DNA of 64,000 nt from Bifidobacterium breve. GTDB taxonomy: Bacteria; Actinomycetota; Acidimicrobiia; Acidimicrobiales; Acidimicrobilacustridaceae. A program made the position numbers and the translations under genes. Below are positions 25,744-33,935 of this stretch, piece by piece (position 1 is the first letter of the stretch; each line of letters opens with the position of its first letter). The notes beneath the pieces were generated by a model that saw only the letters and a program-made list of their open reading frames with translations, did no database searches and was not told where the DNA came from. The stretch lies in assembly GCA_945878725.1 (NCBI GenBank), contig CAMCTY010000001.1, positions 1-64,000 on the forward strand. Reading direction: 5' to 3'.

Positions 25744-28700
25744 ATGGCATCAATCTCCACTTCTCCTCGCATCCGCCCCCTTCTCCTTGGCATCGCGGCC
25801 GTAGGCGTTTCGATCGCGATGTTGGCATCAAGCTGCACAAGCTCGGACGATTCGCGATCGCGTTCGGCCGGAGCTGCCGCTGGAAATCCGATTGATCTTC
25901 CGGCACTTCCGTCTGGTTCAGGTTCCGGTGAGCGCGTGCCTCTGTGGTTCGGAGCGACAGTCGCTCCCGACACGTGGGTTTCGAGTTCACTCTCGCCGAC
26001 CCTTGTCGTTCCGGGGGCAACTGGCGCATGGGACTTCACCGTCACCGATCTCTCGGGGGGTACGTCAACCTTCGGTTCGAAGCAGTTCAAGGAGAATGGT
26101 GCAAGTGCGCGCATTCCCCTCGGAACCCTGAATGATCGACAGGCGTACACCTGGACCGCAACTAGCGCGGGGCAACAATCGGTTGCTGGCACATTCTCGG
26201 TAGATACGCAGCTTTCCGATGTACAAGATGTCGACACGGTCGGCGGGGTCGCCACCAGTCTCTCGTCGGGCGAAGCGTCCTTCTCGTGGTCATCGCATGC
26301 GATGCAGTCGCTCGGCGGTTCGGTCGGCATCGGCCTCCAGTTCCAAGGCTCGAATCCTGTGGATTCGGGAGTACCGGCGGGCTGGAAACTTCTGTCGTCG
26401 AGTGGCAGCGGCTACGTGTCAGTCGTGACGCGCGAGGACGGCAGTATCGGGCTTGTCTCGAAGAACGGTCAGGTGTCGAACTACCGCGAGGGAGCAGGCG
26501 GCTCGTGGGATGCAGTCAAACTGTCGGGTGACTCGCTCGACACGTCGGGTCTGGCTCCTGTGATCATTGCCAATCCCGACAAGTCGTGGTCCGTGACAAC
26601 GAAGGGATCGACATCGACCTTTGTTGATGACAACGGCGACGGCACCGCGAACTTGAGCGGCGTCTCTAGCGACGGCAAGCCGATGCTGCAGCAGAACTGG
26701 GACGGTGGGTTACTTCGTTCGATCACCGATCCAGTCTCGGGGCGTTCTCTCGATCTTGTCTATGGCGGCGGCTCGTGTCCGAAAGCGGCACCTGGGTTCG
26801 TGGCCGCTCCGAAGGGCATGTTGTGTCAGGTGAAGTTCTGGGACGCCTCGACCAGCTCAATCTCCTACGTTGCCCTTGCCGACGGTTCGGTGTCGATCGG
26901 CCGGATGGCTGACTTTCCGGAGGCCGGTGCCGATGGTGCGGTGGTCTTCGATGTGGCGTACGACGCTGCAGGTCGCATTGCCCGTACCCGCTCGCCGCTT
27001 GTTGCAGTTGCGGCAGCTTCGAATCTGATTCCGTCCGACGATTCTGCCTACTGGTCCGAGATCCTCTACACACCCGAAGGTCGAGTGCTCACCGCAACGG
27101 AACCCGCGCCGTCAGTGGGTGGCACCCGTTGTACGCGGACCTACCGCAACGAGGGATCGCAGACGACAGTGAACGACGGTTGCCTTGGACGCGACCTCGG
27201 AACCGTAACGTTCGATTCCACGACGTTCTTTGCCCTGCGAGAGAGCAACGTGCTTGGACAGGAGCGAGTCAGCACCTGGAACTTTGCGTCGGGCGAGTTG
27301 CTGTCGGTCAGCGATTTCACGGGCCTCGTTACGGCCAATCGCTTTGTCAACGGCCTCCTGGTCGAGACCAGAGGCCCGGCGCGCGAGACGGGCGCGGCGC
27401 AGTCGACACTTCGTCAATACGACGAGTCCTACACAGACTCCGCTGAAGGGATCGCCATGCGCGGTCTCGACGTCACCTACTGGCCTTCGGCCACAGAACG
27501 TGGCGACAATGCCATTCAGGAACTTGGTCCGATTATGGGTGGCACCTTGGCACCGTCACTGACCCTCAACTGGGATTCGTCGCCGGCGGGTAACAACGCA
27601 GGCTGGTCTGCACTTATGACCGGCGCGCTCACGATTGGTCAGGCTGGTTCGTACCGATTCGAGTCCGGGAACACGAACGCGAAATTGCGCGTAGCAAATA
27701 TTGCCTGTGAAAACGGTGGATGCGATGCCGTATCACTGCCGGCCGGGCCGGTTTCGATTCGGGTCGACGTGTCGTCGGCCGAATCGCGTTCGTCAATTGA
27801 TCTGACCTGGGCGGGTCCGGACACCGGCGGTGGCTCGCAGTCGATTCCGACCGATCGTCTCGGACCGCAGTACGGCTACGCCACCGAGATGAATGTGGTC
27901 GATCCGAATGCGGTGCGGTCCGGCGTCGAGAATATTTCCCGATCGTCCTATTCGAACCCGGCAACCGGCTTGCTGACATCGCGTGTCAATGGTGCCGGTT
28001 CCGTTTCGAAGGTGACGTATGAGTCCGCAGGTTGGAACCGGGCTCTGGCGTCCACGCTGCCGGCAGGGAACGTGCTGCAATCCACATGGTGGGGCGACAA
28101 GGAAGCAGCTGCAGCGCCCTGCGCCGGCGCGAAGAAAGTTGTACAAGCCGGAGCATCGAAGAACTCAATCACCCCGGGCCCGGATGGTGCTGACGGACCT
28201 TCGGCACAGCAGTGGTACACGGCGTCAGGGCGAATCGCCGCGACTGCGATGAGCGGCGGTGCAACTCAGTGCATGACCTATGACTCGGCTGGTCGGATTC
28301 TCTCGACCGAGACGCTGAACATGGGGAGGGTCACCAAGTCCGTGTACGACTACGCCGTCGGTGGCAATCCGTTGATGTCCTCGGTGACGGCGACACTTGG
28401 TTCCGAAGTCACCACGATCTCAGTCGAAGTGGATCTCGCTGGTCGCACGGTTCAGACGATCGATCCGTTCGGGGTGATCATCTCGAAGACTTATGACACC
28501 CGTACGGGACTGACCGCATCGACGACGACGACAGCCCCAGGGTCGGCTCCATCGGTCACGACGAACACCTATGACAAGTTCGGTCAACTCGAGTCGCTTG
28601 CGATTGACGGTCGAACAATGGCAACCGTCAACTACGACGGTCTTGGTCTACCGGCCACGGTGACCAACGGAAATGGCGTCACCTCGACATTCGGTTACGA

Positions 28701-30285
28701 CAACTCCGATCGGCTCATCTCTGCTGTACGCAAGGCAGGCAACGGGGGGAATTTCACCTCCAGTCGCGTGCTTTCCGCGGGTGGATCGACGTCGCAGGCG
28801 ACCGTTGCCGCCAACGGTCGAACCTCGACGTTCGATTACACGCATGACGCATCAAGCCGACTCTCGGCGGTATCGGTGAGTGCCGGGCTTGTGCCGGAAC
28901 AGAAGTCATGGGAGTACACCTACGACGCCAACTCGAACCGGTCGACGCAGAAGCAGTCAGTGAACGGCGTTGCCTCGTCGAGTTACACCTATTCGTACGA
29001 TTCGGCCGATCGACTCACGAAAACAAACGATCCGACTGCGTCAGACGCGATTGTGTACGACAGTCGCGGTAACGCGACAACGTTGGGGTCCAACACGTTT
29101 ACCTACGACGCGTCGAATCTTCTGGTTGAGGTCTCTGATGGAACCATCACAATCGGCTACGACCGCGATGTCAACGGTTCGATCTTCTCGAAGCGCACAA
29201 CCGTCGCCGGTGCCACAACCACAGTTTTTTACGCCGCCGGTGGCGTCATTCTTGATGAGGAGAAGCGCCCCGTCGCACAGATTATGACGTTGCCTGGTGG
29301 TGTTCTGTTCACCCGATCGGTGACACCTGCGGTTCCGAATCGGTGGGACTACACCACGATTTCGGGCGACCGGTTCTTCTCCACGGATGATGCCGGATCG
29401 CTGACCGGAGACGTTTCGGTATTCGATCCGTTCGGCCAGTTGCTCACCGCGCCGACTCCCGCGAATCCGGCGCTTCCCGATCTCTCGTGGCAGGCCGCGA
29501 CAGGTAACGAAACCGCGGCCCTGAAGGTCGCGATCGTCGTGATGGGATCGCGTGTGTATGTTCCCGCTCTCGGCCGGTTTATCCAACTCGATCCGGTTGC
29601 CGGCGGTTCTGCTAACGGCTATGACTACGCCAACCAGAGCCCACTCGCAATGTCCGACCCCTCAGGTGAGGCGGCAGGGGATCCCGGTTGGAGTAACTGG
29701 CTGGGGATGGGTCTCGTAGCTATCGCCGGTGTGGCGGGCAGTCTTCTGACGCCGGCATCGTGGGGCCCGAAAGCTGCAATGATGATCGGCAGTCTTGTGG
29801 GCTTGATGGCCGGTGTTGCGAACGTCGGGGTGCAGCTTGCCACTGGCACAGCTTCGGTCGTCGATATCGGGACGTTGTTTGTGGGCCTTCTGGCCGGAGT
29901 TGCCGGCGGTTCGATCATCGGCAAGATCCGATGGGCCCGTTATCAGAAGTCGCTTCCTGAGAACATGGATCTGGTTGACTTCGTTCTGAACGAAGCGAAG
30001 TTTTCCAAGTCCGCCGGAATAACTGGAAGGGGAGGAAGCGGGGGGGGATATACGAGTTCAAACCTCGCTACGGTCCGCACAACAGAACGCGCAACGGTGA
30101 GGCCACCGTCGGGCGCCCAGGCCCCGGTGCAGCCCGGCGCGGCGGCCATCGGACGTGCACCTTCGGTATCGCCGGTCGCCGCCCCGGTTCGGAGTCGGCC
30201 GCCAACGTATCGTCCTGCGTCAGGGATTTCTGGAGAAATGGACCCCGTCATGATGAAATTCGTCAGGAGACTTCTCGAAAAGTAA
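25744..30285 (+). CDS. Large RHS/YD-repeat lipoprotein with PA14-like domain
   Basis: A 1513-residue exported protein. The N-terminus has a hydrophobic helix and lipobox-like ASSC (Cys about residue 31), followed by a Ser-rich linker. Residues 60-560 hold beta-rich modules I do not recognise. About 570-690 resembles a PA14 domain (GLDVTYWPS, then GSYRFES and SIDLTWAG). About 780-1260 is made of YD repeats (YDSAGRI, YDKFGQL, YDASNLL). The RHS core ends near 1300 with LGRFIQLDPVAGG and MSDPSGE. A hydrophobic stretch (about 1312-1395) and a Pro/Ala-rich tail end the protein; no toxin domain was recognised and no immunity gene follows. Adhesin or secreted shell is likely. Confidence 0.85.
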   Translation: MASISTSPRIRPLLLGIAAVGVSIAMLASSCTSSDDSRSRSAGAAAGNPIDLPALPSGSGSGERVPLWFGATVAPDTWVSSSLSPTLVVPGATGAWDFTVTDLSGGTSTFGSKQFKENGASARIPLGTLNDRQAYTWTATSAGQQSVAGTFSVDTQLSDVQDVDTVGGVATSLSSGEASFSWSSHAMQSLGGSVGIGLQFQGSNPVDSGVPAGWKLLSSSGSGYVSVVTREDGSIGLVSKNGQVSNYREGAGGSWDAVKLSGDSLDTSGLAPVIIANPDKSWSVTTKGSTSTFVDDNGDGTANLSGVSSDGKPMLQQNWDGGLLRSITDPVSGRSLDLVYGGGSCPKAAPGFVAAPKGMLCQVKFWDASTSSISYVALADGSVSIGRMADFPEAGADGAVVFDVAYDAAGRIARTRSPLVAVAAASNLIPSDDSAYWSEILYTPEGRVLTATEPAPSVGGTRCTRTYRNEGSQTTVNDGCLGRDLGTVTFDSTTFFALRESNVLGQERVSTWNFASGELLSVSDFTGLVTANRFVNGLLVETRGPARETGAAQSTLRQYDESYTDSAEGIAMRGLDVTYWPSATERGDNAIQELGPIMGGTLAPSLTLNWDSSPAGNNAGWSALMTGALTIGQAGSYRFESGNTNAKLRVANIACENGGCDAVSLPAGPVSIRVDVSSAESRSSIDLTWAGPDTGGGSQSIPTDRLGPQYGYATEMNVVDPNAVRSGVENISRSSYSNPATGLLTSRVNGAGSVSKVTYESAGWNRALASTLPAGNVLQSTWWGDKEAAAAPCAGAKKVVQAGASKNSITPGPDGADGPSAQQWYTASGRIAATAMSGGATQCMTYDSAGRILSTETLNMGRVTKSVYDYAVGGNPLMSSVTATLGSEVTTISVEVDLAGRTVQTIDPFGVIISKTYDTRTGLTASTTTTAPGSAPSVTTNTYDKFGQLESLAIDGRTMATVNYDGLGLPATVTNGNGVTSTFGYDNSDRLISAVRKAGNGGNFTSSRVLSAGGSTSQATVAANGRTSTFDYTHDASSRLSAVSVSAGLVPEQKSWEYTYDANSNRSTQKQSVNGVASSSYTYSYDSADRLTKTNDPTASDAIVYDSRGNATTLGSNTFTYDASNLLVEVSDGTITIGYDRDVNGSIFSKRTTVAGATTTVFYAAGGVILDEEKRPVAQIMTLPGGVLFTRSVTPAVPNRWDYTTISGDRFFSTDDAGSLTGDVSVFDPFGQLLTAPTPANPALPDLSWQAATGNETAALKVAIVVMGSRVYVPALGRFIQLDPVAGGSANGYDYANQSPLAMSDPSGEAAGDPGWSNWLGMGLVAIAGVAGSLLTPASWGPKAAMMIGSLVGLMAGVANVGVQLATGTASVVDIGTLFVGLLAGVAGGSIIGKIRWARYQKSLPENMDLVDFVLNEAKFSKSAGITGRGGSGGGYTSSNLATVRTTERATVRPPSGAQAPVQPGAAAIGRAPSVSPVAAPVRSRPPTYRPASGISGEMDPVMMKFVRRLLEK

Positions 30286-30297
30286 AGGATGTGTGGA

Positions 30298-30345
30298 CCA
30301 CTGGGTGGTGACGGAATCAACAACGATTCCGTCACCACCCAGTGG
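30298..30345. terminator. 21-bp perfect hairpin between convergent genes
   Basis: Arms 30298-30318 and 30325-30345 are exact reverse complements (core GGGTGGTGACGGAATC) around a 6-nt loop AACAAC. It lies 12 bp after the RHS gene stop and 14 bp before the convergent bcp stop, so it most likely terminates both. The stem is unusually long and perfect for a terminator. Confidence 0.8.
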
Positions 30346-30359
30346 TTAGGAACTAGTGG

Positions 30360-30809
30360 TCAGGAAGCCGAGATGATGGCGAGTGCCTCGTCGATGTGCT
30401 TCTTGGGCTTGAACTGCGACGTGAACGTGCCGCGCACGATGCCCTCGGGATCAATCACGTAGGTGACGCGCCCGGGGATGAGGCCAAGGGTCTTACCCAC
30501 GCCGAACGCCTTGCGGGCAGTGCCGTCGACATCGGCGAGGAGTGTGAAGGGAAGGTTGTACTTCAGCGCGAATGCCTTGTGAGATTCCACCGAATCGGAA
30601 CTGATGCCGACAACTTTGGCGCCGGCATCGGTGAAGGCCTCGTAGCTGTCACGGAACGAGCAGGACTCGGCCGTGCAACCGGGCGTGTCGTCCTTTGGGT
30701 AGAAGTACACGACGGCCCATTGGCCGCCAAGTGATGCGAGCGAGACGGGCGACCCGTCCTGATCGGGCAGGGTGAAATCGGGCGCGGGCTGTCCTTGGGT
30801 GACTGTCAT
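30360..30809 (-). CDS. bcp: Thioredoxin-dependent thiol peroxidase (Bcp/PrxQ)
   Basis: A 149-residue cytosolic peroxiredoxin reducing hydroperoxides. The peroxidatic Cys is in DDTPGCTAESCSFRD and the resolving Cys is five residues later, the PrxQ/Bcp arrangement. The C-terminal VTYVIDPEGIVRG is also typical. ATG 30809 (MTVTQG) is the family start; the frame extends 13 codons further without support. It is divergent from the parA-like gene by about 98 bp. Confidence 0.92.
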   Translation of the reverse strand: MTVTQGQPAPDFTLPDQDGSPVSLASLGGQWAVVYFYPKDDTPGCTAESCSFRDSYEAFTDAGAKVVGISSDSVESHKAFALKYNLPFTLLADVDGTARKAFGVGKTLGLIPGRVTYVIDPEGIVRGTFTSQFKPKKHIDEALAIISAS

Positions 30810-30907
30810 GGTCGGGTAAGCATCGAATAGGCGCTGCTTATTCCGCAAAGCCCCGATTTCCCTGATGATTGTCGGACGAAGCTGGGGTCTCGCGGTACCT
30901 TTGTGCC

Positions 30908-31753
30908 ATGCCCGTTGTCGCCGTGGTCAATCAGAAGGGCGGCGTGGGCAAGACCACCGTCGCTCTCGGCCTTGCTTCTGCCGCCGCATTTCGCGGGGCG
31001 AAGGTGTTGGTGGTTGATCTCGATCCACAGGCCAACGCCACCAGCGGACTTGGCATCTGGGAGCCGGCAACCAGTGTCGATGCCGCTCTTGAGATCGACC
31101 GTCCCGGATCCGCACGTTCCCTTGCCGTGCCATCCACTTGGACGATTCCCGGCGGGACGGCTCCGGATGCCCTTGCCAGCACCCCGGCACTCGCTGCCCG
31201 CGAACCGCACCTCGCCAATGACGCCATCGGCGCCCAAGACCGATTGCAGCAGGCTCTCGAAAACAACGGCTACGACCTCGTCGTCATCGACTGTCCTCCG
31301 TCGCTCGGCCTGCTCACGATTAACGGCCTGTTCGCAGCGGACCGGGCGCTGATTGTTACTGAACCGGGAGCGTGGGCCTCCGATGGTGTGGCCAACATCC
31401 AACTCACTATCTCGCGCATAGCGTCACGCCGCGATGGGCGTCCCGCGATTGCTGGCGTTGCCATCAACCGACTCGGTCGCACCCGCGATGCGCATTATTG
31501 GCACACCGCACTGCTCGAGCAGTACGGCGATCAGGTGCTTGCGCCCGTTCATCTGAGGGCGGCAGTCGCCGAGGCATCGGCACAGTCGCTTCCGATTCAT
31601 GGTCTTGGTAACCGGCAGGGTGCCAGTGAAGCCGCCGTCGAATTCGATGTGCTCCTGAATGCCGTTGTTCCCGAGCTTTTCGGAACATCCCCAGCGAACC
31701 CGGCAGTTGCCACTGTCCCGCTCCCGTCAGGAGAATCCGATGTCGTCGTATAA
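30908..31753 (+). CDS. ParA/Soj-family ATPase (orphan)
   Basis: A 281-residue Walker-type ATPase of the ParA family, acting on the nucleoid or in positioning of cell components. It has the deviant Walker A VNQKGGVGKTT (residues 7-17), the DLDPQANATSGLG motif and VVIDCPPSLGLLT. There is no N-terminal DNA-binding domain. No parB follows; instead a small tail-anchored protein overlaps its 3' end by 14 nt, suggesting a dedicated partner. This is probably not the chromosomal parA, given the missing parB. Confidence 0.87.
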   Translation: MPVVAVVNQKGGVGKTTVALGLASAAAFRGAKVLVVDLDPQANATSGLGIWEPATSVDAALEIDRPGSARSLAVPSTWTIPGGTAPDALASTPALAAREPHLANDAIGAQDRLQQALENNGYDLVVIDCPPSLGLLTINGLFAADRALIVTEPGAWASDGVANIQLTISRIASRRDGRPAIAGVAINRLGRTRDAHYWHTALLEQYGDQVLAPVHLRAAVAEASAQSLPIHGLGNRQGASEAAVEFDVLLNAVVPELFGTSPANPAVATVPLPSGESDVVV

Positions 31754-32093
31754 CCCCCAGCGTGGTCGCGGTCGGCCGGTTCCTTCATCAACGGAACAAG
31801 CGCCCGTCGATGCGATTCTCGAAAACCATCCGGTTACCCCTGGTCTTCCTGAGGACATCGAGATCGACGTCACTCCAGTAGGTGAGACGGTCATCCCCAC
31901 TGTCGAGGCCACTGCCACTGCCGAGATTGTGGCCGACAGTTTCCCGCAGATGCCCCAACGAGCACCATCATTTGCCGGGTCGCCAATCGTTTCGTCATCG
32001 GCAAAGCCGGGTAACTCGAAGCTTGTGATCGCGCTCGCGGCGGCACTCGCTGCGGTTGTAGCCGTCGTGATCTGGCAACGTCGCCGTCGCTAA
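31740..32093 (+). CDS. Small tail-anchored protein, partner of the ParA-like ATPase
   Basis: A 117-residue protein with no family I recognise. The N-terminus is short, basic and proline-rich (NPQRGRGRPVP), the centre is acidic and rich in Val/Thr/Glu (about 30-70), and the C-terminal 25 residues form one membrane helix (LVIALAAALAAVVAVVIW) ending in QRRRR. The topology fits a cytoplasmic domain held at the membrane. ATG 31740 has AGGAGA 5 nt upstream and overlaps the ParA-like gene, so the two are translated together. It may anchor or activate the ATPase, by inference. Confidence 0.7.
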   Translation: MSSYNPQRGRGRPVPSSTEQAPVDAILENHPVTPGLPEDIEIDVTPVGETVIPTVEATATAEIVADSFPQMPQRAPSFAGSPIVSSSAKPGNSKLVIALAAALAAVVAVVIWQRRRR

Positions 32094-32108
32094 TCAGTCC
32101 TGGTTGTT

Positions 32109-32882
32109 TCAGACGAGAAGGTTTGCCTGAAGCGAGTCGATCACATCGGACTCAATGCCGATGTGATTCACGTAGCCAGTAATGGAGCCGTAGGTCGCGT
32201 TGACATGGGCGAGGAACATGATCATCGCCTCGGGCGGCGTAGCGAGGTAGGCCGAGGGCTGATCGTTCATAGCGGTCAGCGATTCGGGGCTGTCCTTCTT
32301 GAGCCGCTCGACGAGTGAATCCATGGCGATTCCCGTGAGGGCGTAGTCGCCCACGATGGTTTCTTCGTCGACGCCGACAAGGGACAGAACCATGGCGGCC
32401 AGAACGCCGGTACGGTCCTTGCCTGCTGCGCAATGGAACACGGCGGGAAGTGATTCGACCGAGGCAATGGTGCGTAACGAGTTCGCAAGTGCTGGTGCAC
32501 CGACGGTCAACATCTCGATATAGAGACTGCCCAGAACGTCGCCCGCGTCGGCATCGGGATCGAGATCCTTTGGCTCCCAAGCCTGACCGAGCACCGGGAA
32601 ATGGAGATGGAGGATTCCGAGATGATCGGCTTCGATCCGGCCATGATCCACTTCGGTAGCCGTGCGCAGATCGAGAACGCTGCGCATGCCGAGGCCGGCG
32701 AGTTCATCCAGCTCGACCTCGTCGAGTCGGTGGAGCGCGTCTGCGCGAAAGAGCGTGCGCCATTTGACTGATTTGCCGCCGTGGCCCCGATAGCCACCGA
32801 GATCACGGAAGTTGAATGCGCCTCGGAATCCGATATGGCGATCGGGATGGTCGAAGACGGGGGAGGACTTGATCTCAGACAT
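32109..32882 (-). CDS. Tyrosine/serine protein phosphatase (dual-specificity type)
   Basis: A 257-residue phosphatase of the bacterial PtpB-like family. The P-loop HCAAGKDRTG (C-x5-R) is near residue 153, and the N-terminal FRDLGGYRG with FRADALHRL is characteristic; the extra Lys and Asp in the loop link it to phosphoinositide-tolerant members. Start ATG 32882 (MSEIKS) is preferred; the frame extends 15 codons upstream. It follows the truncated histidine-kinase fragment by 44 bp on the same strand. Confidence 0.87.
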   Translation of the reverse strand: MSEIKSSPVFDHPDRHIGFRGAFNFRDLGGYRGHGGKSVKWRTLFRADALHRLDEVELDELAGLGMRSVLDLRTATEVDHGRIEADHLGILHLHFPVLGQAWEPKDLDPDADAGDVLGSLYIEMLTVGAPALANSLRTIASVESLPAVFHCAAGKDRTGVLAAMVLSLVGVDEETIVGDYALTGIAMDSLVERLKKDSPESLTAMNDQPSAYLATPPEAMIMFLAHVNATYGSITGYVNHIGIESDVIDSLQANLLV

Positions 32883-32926
32883 GGCCGTAAGGCTAGGGGT
32901 TGGGGATGAACTCGCCGACAACTCCA

Positions 32927-33088
32927 CTAGTCGCGAAGAAGAACTACCGCATCTAGCCCGCCGCCATCGGCGACCCGCAGTTCAATGTCGGCACCTTCAG
33001 ACGCGAGAAGTTTTTGCACGATGGCCAAACCGAGACCACTTCCGCCCAGTTCACCTCGGGTGGTCCCGGCCCGCCAGAAACGATCGAA
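32927..33088 (-). pseudogene. Sensor histidine kinase, 3' fragment
   Basis: The last roughly 53 codons match the end of an HATPase_c domain: FDRFWRAG (F box) and GGSGLGLAIVQKLL (G2 box), then a strand DAVVLL. Everything upstream (dimerisation His, N and G1 boxes, sensor) is missing; the frame beyond 33088 reads antisense to the ApbE fragment and has no homology. The break lies on GATC at 33082-33085. Not functional as it stands. Confidence 0.75.
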
Positions 33089-33090
33089 CG
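33082..33090. other. Breakpoint joining two truncated genes (junction 2)
   Basis: GATCGAACG is the point from which the histidine-kinase 3' fragment (minus) and the ApbE 3' fragment (plus) read outward, each lacking its 5' part. The same 9-mer marks junction 1 at 16316-16324, where two genes lack their 3' parts. Confidence 0.7.
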
Positions 33091-33322
33091 CTCGACGGGG
33101 CGCCCTTCGCGCAATGGTCTCGCTGCGGTGACTGTTGTCGCGGCGAATGCGGCATGGGGTGAGGTACATGCCAAAGCTGCACTTATCGCCGGGCCGTTTA
33201 ATGGAGTATTCCTTCTCGCTCAGGCCGGGCTCTCGGGACTGCTCGTACAGGACGACGGCAGCGTTCTCACCGCCGGCGCCATCGACGATTACCTCATCAA
33301 CGACTCGGGCGTGTCATTGTGA
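33083..33322 (+). pseudogene. FAD:protein FMN transferase (ApbE), 3' fragment
   Basis: About 79 codons resemble the C-terminus of ApbE flavin transferases: STGRPSRNG (family form DPxTGRP), LAAVTVVAANAAWGEVHAKA, then GVFLLAQAGLSGLLV. The N-terminal FAD-binding two-thirds is missing. The open frame starts at 33014 but its first part is antisense to the kinase fragment. The stop overlaps the next gene start (GTGA), consistent with an original apbE plus ferric-reductase-like operon. Inactive unless the break is artificial. Confidence 0.72.
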
Positions 33323-33930
33323 CATCCATGTTCTCTGTCGTTCTCGCCGCTTCGAATTTGTGGTGGTATGTGGCTCGGTCGGCGGGAATCGTGTCGTGGG
33401 TGCTTCTTGCACTTGCGGTCCTGTGGGGTCTTGCGCTGTCGACACGTGCACTCGGGAAGCGACCGGCTGGTCCGTGGCTTCTCGATCTACATCGTTTTCT
33501 CGGCGATCTCTCGGTGCTATTCGTTTTCGTTCACATGCTCGGGTTGTTCCTTGACACGTACGAACCCTTCAGCTTGGTGGAACTGCTTGTTCCATACGCA
33601 AAAGATTGGAAGCCCGGGCCAGTTGCGTGGGGGATTGTCGCGTTCTATGTATTGCTCGCCGTCGAGGCAACATCACTGCTCAAGAAGCACCTGCCGAATC
33701 GTCTCTGGCACGGGGTTCACCTCGCGAGCTACGCGCTGTACGCGTTCGCCACTATCCATTTACTTACTGCCGGAACCGATCGTCAGAATCCACTCCTGCG
33801 TTGGAGCGTGATTGGTTCGATCGGTGTCGTCGTGTTCTTCACGGCCTACCGCTCCATTGGTCCCGGTCGCGCTGCGAGCATCAGGTCCGCCGGCAAGACA
33901 AAAGTCACGAGTGGCGAGCCAAAGCCCTGA
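33319..33930 (+). CDS. Ferric-reductase-like transmembrane protein
   Basis: A 203-residue membrane protein of the ferric reductase-like transmembrane family, with six hydrophobic segments. Candidate heme-ligand histidines lie in DLHRFLGDLSVLFVFVHMLG (helix 3) and in WHGVHLASYALYAFATIHLL (helix 5). It probably carries electrons across the membrane, with ApbE-made covalent FMN on a partner protein. GTG 33319 overlaps the ApbE fragment stop. Downstream, the crotonase gene converges with only 5 bp between the stops. Confidence 0.82.
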   Translation: MTSMFSVVLAASNLWWYVARSAGIVSWVLLALAVLWGLALSTRALGKRPAGPWLLDLHRFLGDLSVLFVFVHMLGLFLDTYEPFSLVELLVPYAKDWKPGPVAWGIVAFYVLLAVEATSLLKKHLPNRLWHGVHLASYALYAFATIHLLTAGTDRQNPLLRWSVIGSIGVVVFFTAYRSIGPGRAASIRSAGKTKVTSGEPKP

Positions 33931-33935
33931 GGTTG

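Noticed and set aside
25744-30285. Polymorphic toxin with immunity gene
   Set aside because: No toxin fold was recognised in the tail and no small gene follows before the terminator.
16316-33090. Inversion of the middle piece between identical 9-mers
   Set aside because: Flipping the piece would join dehydrogenase to kinase and FAD oxidoreductase to ApbE, none of which restores a gene; the 9-mers are also in the same orientation.
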